Assembly (NCBI RefSeq): GCF_000964405.1
Contig: NZ_BANE01000045.1
Span: forward strand, 1-60,847
Length of the DNA: 60,847 nucleotides
Direction: 5' to 3'
DNA from: Novacetimonas hansenii JCM 7643
GTDB lineage: Bacteria > Pseudomonadota > Alphaproteobacteria > Acetobacterales > Acetobacteraceae
The position numbers and the translations under genes are program-made. Below the pieces are notes generated by a model. The model had not been told where the DNA came from. It saw only the letters and a list, made by a program, of their open reading frames with translations, and ran no database searches. Of this stretch, positions 8,786 through 19,300 are shown one piece after another (within the stretch, counting starts at the first letter, position 1; every line of letters starts with the position of its first letter).

Positions 8786-10809
8786 CAGAACGTTTCCCCC
8801 AGCCCGACATACAGTTCCCATTTATCGCCACGTCGCGGGCGGTTGAGCGGAACGGCAATATCCAGCCGCACGGGACCGATGGGCGTATAATAACGCGCCC
8901 CCGCCCCCGCCCCGGCACGCAATGTTCCCTTGAACGGCGTGCTGCCATCAGAAACCTGCCCCGCGTCGATGAAGCCAACGGCGCCGAATTTCTGCAAGAT
9001 ACGCTGCCGATATTCAAAAGACCCCGCATCCATCGATGTCCCGCCAATGGCATAGCGGCTGTTGGCGAACTGCGGCCCGACCCCCTGATAACGGTATCCA
9101 CGCACGGTCGCACTGCCACCGGCATAAAGCCGCTGGTCAGGGGGAATGGCATAGGTGGACGCCCCTTCCACATTGCCGATCGTCCCGCGTACGGCCAGCA
9201 CGCTGCGCCCCTTTCGCGCAAGGCCAAGATTCGCAAGGTCGAAATAGGTCGAAACCGTCGCCTGCATGATCATGAAGAACGATGTACGATCCTCCAGCGA
9301 TGCCGAAGGCGTGACATTCATACTGACACGCACGCCATGGGTCGCAGGCGTGATGGGATTATCCACACCCGTCCCGTCATAGGTCGCGCTTAACGGCAGG
9401 GAGACGATGAAATAATTATGCGTCTGTGACATCTGGTCGATGCGTTCTTGCTCCACCTCACCGCCAAAGGCGACGTTCCAGTGGGAACTGATGCGGCGTA
9501 CGATCCCGGCGCGGGCCAGGATCGCAGTCTGCCGATAGGAATACAGAAGCTGGCGGATACCCTCGATCCGGGCGCTGAGATTCTGGTTGCGCGACCCGAA
9601 ATCAGGCTTCATCAGATCCGCATACAGGTCATAGCCCAACCCCTGTTCAGCCGAACCGCCCAACCCGGTGGCCAGTGCCGTCAGGCGCAGGCGCTCGGCA
9701 TTGCCAAACAGGTTGCGGTGCGTCCACGACACACCGGCACGCCCGCCAAGGTCGGTGGAATAGCCCCCTTCGACACCCACGCTATGCCGCTTCGATTCCG
9801 CAAAGCTGAAGTCCAGCGGCAATGTCCCGTCGGACGCCAGTTGCTGATCATGATGGACCTGCACATCGGAAAATACCCCCATTGATGACAGGCCCTGACG
9901 CGCCGCCTCAATGCGGGAAGGCTGGTACAACTCGCCCGGGGCAATGGTCAGGCGCCGCACGACATAGGCGGGATGGGTGCGACGCAGGCCGCCAAAACTG
10001 AAGGCACCAAGATTGACAACCGGCCCGCGCGTCACCGTAAAGGCAACGTCGATCGTACGCGTCTGTGGCCGCAGCCACGCCTGCGGCGTGCTGACATCGG
10101 CCAGTGCGTATCCCTCTTCGGCAAGGGTCGTCTGAAGCTGAGAACCGGCCTTGAGGATATTGGCCGCGATCGCGGGATCGCCGGTTCTGATGCCCAGGGA
10201 TTCGGTTTCGTGGGCATCAAGCTTGACAGGTGGCTTGCCCTTTGCCGGGACAATGCTGATGGAACCGATCCGGAACTGTGGCCCCTTGGTAATGGAAACG
10301 GTGATTTCCATCTTCTGGCTGGCCGGGATGGCCTGCATCCATTCAGGCAGGTCAGGGTCGTGCCCGTCCTGCGGGTTGGTGGCCCCGTTCTTGGACGCAA
10401 TCGCCGCCTGGATCACAATGGTCGGCGCGTAATACCCGAAACTTTCGAGTGCGCTGCGGATGCGGGCGTAATCATTGTGAATCCGGCCCACAAGGGCAAA
10501 AGGACTGACGGTATGTGTCTTCTGCAGTCCCAGCAGATCGGAAGAGGCATGCACGGCGGTATCAAGGTCGGCATTCCCCGTGGGACGGATGACCGTGACA
10601 TAGGGTTGCGGGTCCGCCGCACGCGCAGGCGTAACACCCCCCGCAAGCGCAGCCACGCACAGCGCCATTGCAGGCAGCCGCGCAGGCGCCCACCACTGTG
10701 GTCTATTGGAAAATGTCCCGTTTTCAGCGGGTACGGGCAATGCATGCCATGTCGTCGGAAAGTGACGAAAAAACGTCAAGTCGTCCCCATTCGCACTTCT
10801 GTCATCCAT
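8785..10809 (-). CDS. tamA: TamA-type outer-membrane assembly factor (BamA/TamA, Omp85 family)
   Basis: A protein of up to 674 aa with POTRA domains followed by an Omp85 beta-barrel. Visible features are an N-terminal secretion signal ending near VTPARA-ADPQ, POTRA-like segments (YARIRSALESFGYYAPTI; ADVSTPQAWLRPQTRTIDVAFTV; YQPSRIEAARQGLSSMGVFSDVQV), the barrel motif VRGYRYQGVGP and the terminal GPVRLDIAVPLNRP...LYVGLGETF ending in Phe. The true start is uncertain: about 45 residues precede the signal core, so a start at ATG 10668 or at a TTG near 10740 may be right. It forms a two-gene operon with tamB. Confidence 0.9.
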   Translation of the reverse strand: MDDRSANGDDLTFFRHFPTTWHALPVPAENGTFSNRPQWWAPARLPAMALCVAALAGGVTPARAADPQPYVTVIRPTGNADLDTAVHASSDLLGLQKTHTVSPFALVGRIHNDYARIRSALESFGYYAPTIVIQAAIASKNGATNPQDGHDPDLPEWMQAIPASQKMEITVSITKGPQFRIGSISIVPAKGKPPVKLDAHETESLGIRTGDPAIAANILKAGSQLQTTLAEEGYALADVSTPQAWLRPQTRTIDVAFTVTRGPVVNLGAFSFGGLRRTHPAYVVRRLTIAPGELYQPSRIEAARQGLSSMGVFSDVQVHHDQQLASDGTLPLDFSFAESKRHSVGVEGGYSTDLGGRAGVSWTHRNLFGNAERLRLTALATGLGGSAEQGLGYDLYADLMKPDFGSRNQNLSARIEGIRQLLYSYRQTAILARAGIVRRISSHWNVAFGGEVEQERIDQMSQTHNYFIVSLPLSATYDGTGVDNPITPATHGVRVSMNVTPSASLEDRTSFFMIMQATVSTYFDLANLGLARKGRSVLAVRGTIGNVEGASTYAIPPDQRLYAGGSATVRGYRYQGVGPQFANSRYAIGGTSMDAGSFEYRQRILQKFGAVGFIDAGQVSDGSTPFKGTLRAGAGAGARYYTPIGPVRLDIAVPLNRPRRGDKWELYVGLGETF

Positions 10810-11385
10810 CCACCTGCCATGGGCATGTTAAGCACGAACTCTGCGCATGGCGATAATGGAAAATCCCTCTCATGGGGTGTCTGGCATCGCGGCACCGCAT
10901 ATTCCAACCCATATTTGCACCGGAGACCTCACATAGAGGACTGATTAAGGGATAAATATGGTCAGAAGGTGAATATGTCCGCACCCGACCGACACGCCGC
11001 CCGCCATGATAAAGATGGGATGGCAACATGCACTGGTCATGCACCGGCATCGCATGACATTTTGCGATATGTCGCCCGATGCCCAGTTCCCGGCCCTTTT
11101 TCCCCGTGCCATCCCCGCCCAGGCCCCGCGATGCCTGTGGCGTCGGCATGGGCGCCGGGCGGGGCGATGCCAAAACTGTCCTTGACAAAACCCCCGCGTC
11201 ATCCGCCATGATCGCATTACAGGATATATTTTGAATCGGTCATCCCATCGGGGGATAATGTCACGATATGGGTCCTTTATCCTTTATGACATGTGGTTTC
11301 GGGTCTTGACCATCCGCGCGACACACACGATGTGTTTGCGCCGCCTCGCGGGATTGTCCCGCCCGATGTCAAGGAACCCGTTTGC
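10810..11385. other. Intergenic region between divergent tamA and miaB
   Basis: About 580 bp without a convincing gene; the short ORFs here have no recognisable domain and poor start sites. It must carry promoters for both neighbours. A TTGACA hexamer at 11182-11187 is a possible plus-strand -35 element, but no good -10 stands at 17 bp (CATGAT at 19 bp is weak). No tRNA, riboswitch or terminator was recognised. Confidence 0.5.
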
Positions 11386-12789
11386 GTGAATGATATGACC
11401 CCCCTTCCCTGCGCCTCCACCGTGCGCTCCGGCAAGCAGGCACGCGGATTGCATGTCATTACGTGGGGCTGCCAGATGAACGTATATGACAGCGAACGGA
11501 TGACCGATGTCCTGCGCCCATTGGGATACGAGGCGGTTGACGCCCCGGATCGCGCCGACATGATCATCCTCAATACCTGCCATATCCGTGATCGCGCCGC
11601 AGAAAAGGTCTTCTCGGAACTTGGGCGGCTGCGTCTGGTGAAAGAGGCCCGCGCACAGGCCGGACAGCAGACCGTCCTTGCCGTCGCAGGGTGTGTGGCG
11701 CAGGCCGAGGGACGCGAAATCCTGGCGCGCGCGCCCTATGTCGATATCGTGCTGGGGCCACAGACCTATCATCGCCTGCCCGAAATGGTGGCCCGCGCCG
11801 CCCGCGCCGCCGGGGCCGTGATCGAAACCGATTTCCCGGTGGAACAGAAATTCGACTTCCTGCCCCCCGAACGTGAGGTACCGGCTGGCGGGGCCGCGTT
11901 CCTGACGATTCAGGAAGGATGTGATAAATTCTGCTCCTTCTGCGTGGTGCCCTATACCCGTGGCGCAGAGGCCAGCCGCCCCGTGGCGGCAATCATGGAC
12001 GAGGCACGGCGGCTGGTGGCGCATGGCGTGCGCGAAATCACGCTGCTGGGCCAGAACGTCAATGCCTATCACGGTGATGGCCCGGACGGGACGACATGGG
12101 GGCTGGCGCGGCTGACGGCGGAACTTGCAGGTCAGGTTGGGGTCGAACGCATCCGATATACCACGTCGCATCCGCGTGATATGGATGACGGCCTGGTTGC
12201 CGCCCATCGTGAACAGCCCGCCCTGATGCCGTTCCTGCACCTGCCGGTGCAATCAGGGTCGGACCGTGTCCTTGCGGCGATGAACCGGGGGCACACGGCA
12301 CAGGAATATCGCGACCTTGTGGCGCGCCTGCGCACCGCGCGGCCCGACCTTGCGCTGTCGTCGGATTTCATTGTCGGCCATCCCGGCGAAACCGACGAGG
12401 ATTTTGAACAGACAATGCAACTGATCCGCGACATCGGCTTTGCCCAGGCATATTCGTTCAAATACTCGCCCCGTCCGGGAACCCCGGCATCCAATGCCGG
12501 CGCGCAGGTGCCCGAAGACGTGAAGGATGCAAGGTTGCAGAGGTTGCAGGCGTTGCTGCGTGAACAGCAAGACGCCTTCAACGCGGCCAGCGTGGGACAG
12601 CGCGTGGATGTGCTGTTTACCGGCCGTGGGCGCAAACCGGGGCAGATTTCGGGCAAAAGCCCGTATCTGCAGGCCGTACATGTCGAAGGCCCCGACAGCC
12701 TGATCGGACAGGTGGCCGAGGTCGATATCGTGAAGCTGCACACCAATTCGCTGGGTGGTGTGCTGACAGGGGAGACAGACAGGGTTTGA
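11386..12789 (+). CDS. miaB: tRNA-2-methylthio-N6-dimethylallyladenosine synthase MiaB
   Basis: A radical-SAM methylthiotransferase that adds the 2-methylthio group to i6A37 of tRNAs using two [4Fe-4S] clusters. The N-terminal UPF0004 cysteines are in [21 protein letters not shown] and [10 protein letters not shown]; the radical-SAM triad is CDKFCSFC (Cx3Cx2C); a C-terminal TRAM domain ends near [15 protein letters not shown] prefer the GTG at 11386 because AAGGAA at 11371-11376 is 9 nt upstream; ATG 11395 and an ATG at 11293 are also in frame. It is the first gene of the miaB-phoH-ybeY-corC run. Confidence 0.95.
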   Translation: MNDMTPLPCASTVRSGKQARGLHVITWGCQMNVYDSERMTDVLRPLGYEAVDAPDRADMIILNTCHIRDRAAEKVFSELGRLRLVKEARAQAGQQTVLAVAGCVAQAEGREILARAPYVDIVLGPQTYHRLPEMVARAARAAGAVIETDFPVEQKFDFLPPEREVPAGGAAFLTIQEGCDKFCSFCVVPYTRGAEASRPVAAIMDEARRLVAHGVREITLLGQNVNAYHGDGPDGTTWGLARLTAELAGQVGVERIRYTTSHPRDMDDGLVAAHREQPALMPFLHLPVQSGSDRVLAAMNRGHTAQEYRDLVARLRTARPDLALSSDFIVGHPGETDEDFEQTMQLIRDIGFAQAYSFKYSPRPGTPASNAGAQVPEDVKDARLQRLQALLREQQDAFNAASVGQRVDVLFTGRGRKPGQISGKSPYLQAVHVEGPDSLIGQVAEVDIVKLHTNSLGGVLTGETDRV

Positions 12790-12806
12790 GAGAACACGCG
12801 GCATCC

Positions 12807-13946
12807 ATGATCCCGTCCCGCCGCCCCGGGGGCGGTCGGCATCCGTCCGTCACCGGCAGGCCACCCGCCGCGGCAGTGGCCCATACCGTGACGATGCAGT
12901 TCGACGACAACCCCCTGCTGGCGCAGTTGGTGGGGGACCATGACCGCCATCTCCTCCACCTTGAACGTGGGTTCGATGTCCGGCTGTCATGTCGGGGCAA
13001 CAGGATCGCCATTACCGGAAGCCCCGAACGGGTTGCCGTGACGCAATCCGCACTCACGTCGCTTTACCGCAGACTGCAAGGTGGACACCCCCTTGATAGC
13101 GGCGAGGTGGATGCCGCAATCCGCATGTCCGCCCAGCTTTTTTCCGCCCCGGAAACATCGCAGGACCCGCGCCCCATGACCGCAGCCCCCCCCTTTGCAC
13201 GACCAGATACGACAGCCGCGCGCGCGCCGGAACTTCCCTCCATCATGACGCGCCGCGGCGCGATCGCGCCGCGTTCTGCCGGTCAGGCACGCTATATGGA
13301 CATGCTGGCGCGGCAGGAAATGGTCTTTGGCATTGGTCCGGCCGGCACGGGCAAGACCTACCTTGCCGTGGCGCAGGCCGTCGCCATGCTTCAGGCCGGG
13401 CTGGTGGACCGCATCGTCCTGTCGCGTCCCGCCGTGGAGGCGGGGGAGCGGCTTGGCTTCCTGCCTGGCGACATGAAGGACAAGATCGACCCCTACCTCC
13501 GCCCGCTTTATGACGCGCTGCATGACATGATGCCGGGCGACCAGGTGGTGCGGCGCATGGCGACAGGGGAAATCGAGGTCGCCCCCCTCGCCTTCATGCG
13601 GGGGCGTACGCTGGCCCACAGCTTTGTGATCCTTGATGAAGCGCAAAATACGACATCTGCGCAGATGAAGATGTTCCTGACCCGCATGGGCGCAGGCACA
13701 CGCATGGTCATTACCGGGGACCTGAGCCAGGTTGACCTGCCACGTGGGGTCACATCCGGCCTGCGGGAGGCGGTCGAGACCCTCGAAGGGTTGCCCGGAA
13801 TCGCCATGACACGGTTTGAATCGCGTGACGTAGTGCGTCATCCGCTGGTTGCGCGTATAGTGGATGCATACGATCAGCGTGCCGAGGCCAGCAGGGAAGC
13901 CACGCGCACCAGATCGCGGCAGGAGAACAATGGAACCGCGAAGTAG
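12807..13946 (+). CDS. phoH: PhoH-like ATPase
   Basis: A PhoH-family P-loop ATPase of about 379 aa, linked in many bacteria to RNA metabolism and found next to ybeY. Walker A is GPAGTGKTYLAVAQAV; Walker B is FVILDEAQNTT; a conserved MVITGDLSQVDLPRG follows. The N-terminal third (QFDDNPLLAQLVGDHDRHLLHLERGF) is the KH-like region. ATG 12807 is used; a TTG at 12786 overlapping the miaB stop is in frame and has GGGGAG upstream. The last 17 nt overlap ybeY. Confidence 0.93.
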   Translation: MIPSRRPGGGRHPSVTGRPPAAAVAHTVTMQFDDNPLLAQLVGDHDRHLLHLERGFDVRLSCRGNRIAITGSPERVAVTQSALTSLYRRLQGGHPLDSGEVDAAIRMSAQLFSAPETSQDPRPMTAAPPFARPDTTAARAPELPSIMTRRGAIAPRSAGQARYMDMLARQEMVFGIGPAGTGKTYLAVAQAVAMLQAGLVDRIVLSRPAVEAGERLGFLPGDMKDKIDPYLRPLYDALHDMMPGDQVVRRMATGEIEVAPLAFMRGRTLAHSFVILDEAQNTTSAQMKMFLTRMGAGTRMVITGDLSQVDLPRGVTSGLREAVETLEGLPGIAMTRFESRDVVRHPLVARIVDAYDQRAEASREATRTRSRQENNGTAK

Positions 13947-14544
13947 AACATGCCCCGTCCCGTCGGTGGATGGGGCGCATGAAGATACCACGCCGGCCGG
14001 TCAGGATGACGGGCCGGTTCCACAACCTCCCTTCGGGGACGACATTGATGTCAGCATTACCGAGCGTCGATGGCATAGGGCGATGCCCAACCCGGCGCGC
14101 GAGGTGCAACGCGCGGTGCGCGCCGCGATGCGTGAACTGGATGTATCCGGGGCGGTCACGGTCGTGCTGGCCGATGACCTGACGGTCCGGCGGCTGAACC
14201 ATCTTCACCGCGGCAGGAACAAGCCGACCAATGTCCTGACATTCGAATATGCCCCTGCCGATTATGCCCCCACCGATTCGGGGTCTGGCATCTGGCTGTG
14301 GGGCGGGGACATCATCCTCGCCTTCGCCACGGTCGAGCGCGAGGCACGCGCGGCGGGACGTTCGGTGCGCAACCACATGATGCACCTGCTGGTGCATGGC
14401 GTGCTGCATCTGTCGGGATATGACCATCACCACGCGGGTGACGCGCGCGCCATGGAAATGGAGGAATCGCGCATCCTGGGGCGCATGGGAATCCCCAACC
14501 CGTGGAAACACCGCGGCGGACGTGAAGGCGGGGCAGCACGATGA
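13930..14544 (+). CDS. ybeY: rRNA maturation endoribonuclease YbeY
   Basis: A 204-aa zinc-dependent RNase needed for 16S rRNA 3'-end maturation and 70S quality control. The metal-binding signature is HLLVHGVLHLSGYDHH (His-x3-His-x5-x-His pattern) near residue 155, preceded by the family block LNHLHRGRNKPTNVLTFEY. The ATG at 13930 has AGGAG at 13921-13925 and overlaps the phoH end by 17 nt. The first about 45 residues are an unconserved polar extension. Its stop overlaps the corC start (ATGA). Confidence 0.95.
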   Translation: MEPRSRTCPVPSVDGAHEDTTPAGQDDGPVPQPPFGDDIDVSITERRWHRAMPNPAREVQRAVRAAMRELDVSGAVTVVLADDLTVRRLNHLHRGRNKPTNVLTFEYAPADYAPTDSGSGIWLWGGDIILAFATVEREARAAGRSVRNHMMHLLVHGVLHLSGYDHHHAGDARAMEMEESRILGRMGIPNPWKHRGGREGGAAR

Positions 14545-15476
14545 GCCGCCCTCCTTCCGCTGCGGAACCCGGTTCGACCACCCCGCCCCCCCGGGGGCGG
14601 GGTTTCCTGTCGCTGTTCGGGCGGCGCCGCAACAGCGATCAGGGTTTGCGGCATTCGATCGCCGCATTGGTCAAGGAAGCGGACGCCGCGGCCGACGACA
14701 CGACGGATTCCACACCTTCGGAACTGGACCGGCAGGAACGCGCGCTTTTGGCCAATGTCCTGCGCCTGCGCGGTATTACCGCCGATGACGTGATGATCCC
14801 ACGCGCCGATATCGTGGCCATGCCCGCCTCCATCAGTCTGGATGAGGCACTGGCGATGATGCGGCGTGAAAACCATTCACGCATGCCGGTCTATCGCGAT
14901 CAGCTGGATGACATCGTGGGCATGATCCATGTAAAGGATCTCATCGCCTATCTTGGCACCAGCGAGGCCTTCAGCATCGAACCCCTGCTGCGCCAGCCCC
15001 TCATGGTCGCGCCACAGCTTCCGGTGCTGGACCTGCTGTTACAGATGCGCCTGCGCCATGTGCATCTCGCGCTTGTGATCGACGAATATGGCGGGATCGA
15101 CGGGCTTGTCACCATCGAGGACCTGATCGAAACCATCGTGGGCGACATTTCCGACGAACATGATGAACCCACGGTGGCGATGCTGCAGGAACGCAATGAC
15201 GGCACGTTCGACGTCGATGCGCGCCTGCCCATCGCACAGTTCGAACTGCGCACGGGACCGATCCTGACGCAGGATGAACGCGAAGCGGAAATCGAAACGG
15301 TGGGTGGGCTGGTCTTCCGCCTTGCGGGTCATGTACCCACCCGGGGCGAGGTCGTGACACATGAAAGCGGTACCGTGTTCCGCATCCTTGACGCCGACGC
15401 CCGCCATATCCGCAAACTGCGCGTCCGGCCCGTCGCCGATCCCCAGGCGCCCCCCACGGCCGAGGCGCAGAAGTAA
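14541..15476 (+). CDS. corC: CorC/HlyC-type CBS-domain protein
   Basis: A 311-aa soluble protein with a CBS pair followed by a CorC_HlyC (transporter-associated) domain, related to E. coli CorC/YbeX, linked to Mg2+/Co2+ efflux and, by neighbourhood, to ribosome function. CBS1 starts at VMIPRADIVAMPASISLDEAL; CBS2 includes LLLQMRLRHVHLALVIDEYGGIDGLVTIEDLIETIVGDI; the C-terminal domain includes EIETVGGLVFRLAGHVPTRGEVV. The start overlaps ybeY by 4 nt (ATGA). In many alphaproteobacteria lnt follows here; in this window dsbA and smc follow instead. Confidence 0.93.
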   Translation: MSRPPSAAEPGSTTPPPRGRGFLSLFGRRRNSDQGLRHSIAALVKEADAAADDTTDSTPSELDRQERALLANVLRLRGITADDVMIPRADIVAMPASISLDEALAMMRRENHSRMPVYRDQLDDIVGMIHVKDLIAYLGTSEAFSIEPLLRQPLMVAPQLPVLDLLLQMRLRHVHLALVIDEYGGIDGLVTIEDLIETIVGDISDEHDEPTVAMLQERNDGTFDVDARLPIAQFELRTGPILTQDEREAEIETVGGLVFRLAGHVPTRGEVVTHESGTVFRILDADARHIRKLRVRPVADPQAPPTAEAQK

Positions 15477-15509
15477 GGCCAACCATCTGGCTGCATGACC
15501 TGAGCCAAT

Positions 15510-15537
15510 GATACAAGGCCAGTGATACAAGGCCAGT
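15510..15537. repeat. Two tandem copies of a 14-bp unit
   Basis: The unit GATACAAGGCCAGT occurs twice in a row at 15510-15523 and 15524-15537, followed by a further GAT. It lies in the 185-bp spacer between corC and the dsbA start. No function is evident. Confidence 0.85.
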
Positions 15538-15661
15538 GATGCCCGGCATGGTGGTCCCCACACGCCCCGGCATGACCATGCGTCATTGGCCTTGACGCAT
15601 CCGGCCTTTGACAGTTCTTTGCGATATCACGATGCGTTTTCTTAACCGGAGGTCCCCTGCA

Positions 15662-16282
15662 ATGCTTATTACACGTCGCACACTGCTTGCTTCCGCCGCG
15701 CCTGCCCTGCTGCTGGGCGCCGGAATGGCGTCGGGCGCGCGGGCGCAGGCGGCCGACCCGCGCCTTGCCATCCGCGCGCTGGGCAATCCGTCGGCAAAGG
15801 TGCATGTGGAGGAATGGTTTTCCCTGACATGCACCCACTGCGCGCGCTTTTCTGAAGAAGTGTTCCCAGAGGTACGCAGCAAGCTGATTGATACGGGCAA
15901 GGTCTATTATATCTTCCGTGATTTCCCGCTGGATCAGGTTGCACTTTCGGCGGCGATGATCGCGCGTTCCCTGCCCGGCGACCGGTACGAGGCGTTCGTG
16001 CTCGCCCTGCTCGCCAGTCAGGATCGCTGGGCATTTGGCAAGGATGTCAACCCGCAGGACGAACTGCGCAAGATGGCGGCGTTGGCGGGAATGTCTGCGG
16101 ACCTGTTCCAGCAGACGCTGGCCGATGACAAGCTGCGTCACGCCATCATGGATGAAGAGGACCGTGCCCAGGCCCAGTACAAGATCGACGGCACCCCGAC
16201 ATTCCGGTTCAATGACAAGGAACAGGTCTCGCAGGAACTGACGTATGAGCAGTTCGCCCAGAAGGTCGAATCCCTTTCCTGA
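15662..16282 (+). CDS. DsbA family thiol:disulfide oxidoreductase
   Basis: A 206-aa periplasmic thioredoxin-fold protein of the DsbA/DsbG-like family (Thioredoxin_4). An N-terminal signal with a twin-Arg-like TRRTLLASAAPALLLGAG stretch ends around GARAQA; the redox motif is CTHC in WFSLTCTHCARFSEEVFP; the cis-Pro loop is IDGTPTFRFND. ATG 15662 has GGAGG at 15648-15652 with a 9-nt spacer. Its place directly upstream of smc (24 bp) recurs in Rhodospirillales. Whether it oxidises or isomerises disulfides is not visible. Confidence 0.9.
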   Translation: MLITRRTLLASAAPALLLGAGMASGARAQAADPRLAIRALGNPSAKVHVEEWFSLTCTHCARFSEEVFPEVRSKLIDTGKVYYIFRDFPLDQVALSAAMIARSLPGDRYEAFVLALLASQDRWAFGKDVNPQDELRKMAALAGMSADLFQQTLADDKLRHAIMDEEDRAQAQYKIDGTPTFRFNDKEQVSQELTYEQFAQKVESLS

Positions 16283-16306
16283 TTTCCCAAGGCAGCCGGT
16301 TTCTTC

Positions 16307-19300
16307 ATGACAGCACGTTTCGCCCGCCTTCGCATCGCCGGGTTCAAAAGCTTTGCCGACCCGGCCTCCATCGAAATCCTGCCGGGCCTGACGGGAATTG
16401 TCGGGCCGAATGGCTGTGGCAAATCGAACGTGGTGGAGGCCCTGCGCTGGACCATGGGGGAAACCTCCGCGCGGTCCCTGCGCGGGGGCGAAATGGATGA
16501 CCTGATTTTCGCAGGCACCGCCGCACGCCCCGCGCGCAACACGGCCGAGGTCACATTGTCACTGGAAGGTACGGCGGATGTCGCCCCGCCCCCGTTCCAG
16601 GGACAGGATGAACTGCAGGTCGTGCGACGCGCAGAACGCGGCGCGGGTAGCGGATATCGCATCAATGGCAAGTCCATGCGCGCACGCGACGTGCAGACCC
16701 TGTTCGCCGATCTGGCGTCGGGGGCGCGGTCATCCGCAATGGTCAGTCAGGGGCGTGTCTCTGCTCTGGTCAACGCACGTCCCGAGGAACGACGCAGCAT
16801 CCTGGAGGAAGCGGCAGGCATTACCGGCCTGCATGGACGGCGGCATGAAGCAGAACTGAAATTACGCGCAACCGAGGCCAACCTCGAACGTGCAGAGGAT
16901 CTCCGCCTTCAGCTTGAGGCGCGATTGGGCGACCTGCAGGCACAGGCAACGCAGGCGGCCCGGTACCGTGAACTGTCGCAGGGGTTACGCGAAAGCGAAG
17001 TGACGTTGCTGGCGCTGCTGCATGCCCGCGCACGCAACGCGGTGGCGCAGGCCCGCGAAAACCTCCACACCACGCGTCACGCGCTGCTTGCGGCGGAACA
17101 GGCGGCAGAAGACGCGACCATTGCACAGTTCGAGGCGACACAGGCCCTGCCCGGTTTGCGCACGCAGGCCGACACCCAGCGCAGCCAGCTTGAACGGCAT
17201 CGCGTGATGGCGGAAAATATCGCGGCAGAGGTCGCGCGCGCCAATGCCGCCGTGGCAGAGGCGCAGGCCCGCCTTGAACAATGCCAGCAGGACCATGAAG
17301 CCGCCCTTGCGCGACAGGGGGATGCCCGGACCATGCTGGAACGTCTGGAGGCGGAGCGCGCAGAGGCGCAGGCTGCCCTTGACGCCCTGCCGGGACGTCA
17401 GGCGCAGGCCCGCGACGAGCTTGCCACCTTACAGACGCAGGTGCGCGAACAGGCCGGGGCCCTGGAGCAGGCCAGTGTGGCCGCACGCGAAGCGCAGTTG
17501 CGCTTTGCCCAGATGGAAGAGGCCCGCATCGCGGCAAGTGAACGTCAGGCCCACCTGCAGGCCCGGCATGACGAGATCACGGCGGAGGTTACGCGCCTGC
17601 GCACGGAAATGCCCGGCACGGAGGCGCTTGCGGCACTTGACCACGTTGTGGAGGCCGCGACACAGGCCGCGCATGATGCCCGCGTTGAACTGGAAACCGC
17701 GACACAGCTTCAATCGGATTGCGTGCTCAAGGCGAATATCGCACGCAACGAGGCCACGCAAACCCGCCGACAGCATGAACAGGCCGCCCAGGAACTGGCC
17801 CAGGCAGCCGCACGGCTGGAAACCCTGCACCGTGACCATGCCGCTCTGGCCCAGCGGGAGGTTGAGGCGCGCGAACTGCTGGTGGCGCAGGACCATCTGG
17901 AACAGTTGCGCGACAGTGTCGCAACGGCTGAGGCCGCCTTTGTCGCCGCGCGTGAGGCACTGGAACGCGCCGAAATCGTCCGTACCGAACTGACCGCAAA
18001 GGAAATGGAAGTCCGCGCCCGGGTCGAACAGGCCGCATCGCGACGTGGCGCGTTGGAACAGGCGACACGTGCCGCACGTTCCGCCTGTGCGCGGGCGGCC
18101 GCACAACTGGCGTCGCTGGTGGAAGAAACGGCACGGATCGAGCAAAATGCCCTTCCACCGGGTAAGCTGGATGGCGCCATCGCAGCCCGCAAGGCCGCAG
18201 AACAGGCCCATGCCAGCGCCGAAGACGACCTGCGGACAGCGGAACAGCAGATTGCCCAATGCCGCACACACAGCGAAACACAGGCACGACGCCTGAACGA
18301 ACTTAGCGCCACCGTAACCGGCATGGAGGCCGAAGCGGACGGCCTGGCCAAGGCTCTTGCGGCGGATGGGGAGGTTCAGGACGGCGATGCCCCGGATATC
18401 GCCACGCTGTTACATATTCCCGAAGGGCTGGAAACGGCCCTTGCCGTAGTGCTGTCAGAAGGGCTGGAGGCATCGGTTTCATCCGCGGCGGCACGGCAGT
18501 GGCGTGACCTGCCCGTGCTGGAGGCACCGGCCTTTCCCGATGGGGACATCCGCCCCCTGTCCGGCCTGATTAACGCGCCCGGCGCATTGGCGCGTGTGCT
18601 GGCATTTGCCGGGCTGCTTGATGACGGGGCTGATGGGGACAGCCTGCAACGCCAGCTTGCGCCGGGGCAGTGCCTTGTGACACGTGACGGGGCATTGTGG
18701 CGGTGGGATGGCTATCGGCTTGCCGGGAACCTGCCCAGTCGCGCGGCCCTGAAGCTGCGCCAGATCAATCGGCTGCGCGATATTCGCGCGGAACTCGACC
18801 GTCTGCGGGCGGAGGTCCCGGAACGCAGGCAGGCTGCCGATGATGCGCGCATCGCGCTGGAAGCAGCCACGACAGCCATGAAGGAAACCCGCGTCCGGCG
18901 CACCGGTGTTGAGGAGCAGCTTGGCTTGCTGCGGCGGCAGGAGGCGGAACTCGGGCGGCAGGATGCGGCGGTGCGCACGCGCCTTGATACGATTGCCGTG
19001 CAACTTGAGGCGGCGCGCGCCGCCGATGCCGAGGCACGGCAGACGCTGGAAACCGCACAGCAGGAAGAAGCCGCAGAACCGGCCGCCGCCCTGTTGCAAG
19101 CCGAGCTTGAACGCGCATCGGCGGCGGCACTCGTGGCGCGGCAGGACGAAGGACAGGCGCGGCAGGCCCGGCAGGCGGCGCAGGTGGCGCATGACGCAGC
19201 GCAGCGCAGCCTGAATGAAGCCACCAATCGCCAGGGCGAGGCAGAGACACGCCTTCAGGCAATCATGCCCGCCCTCGCCCGTATGGCGCAGGATCTTGCG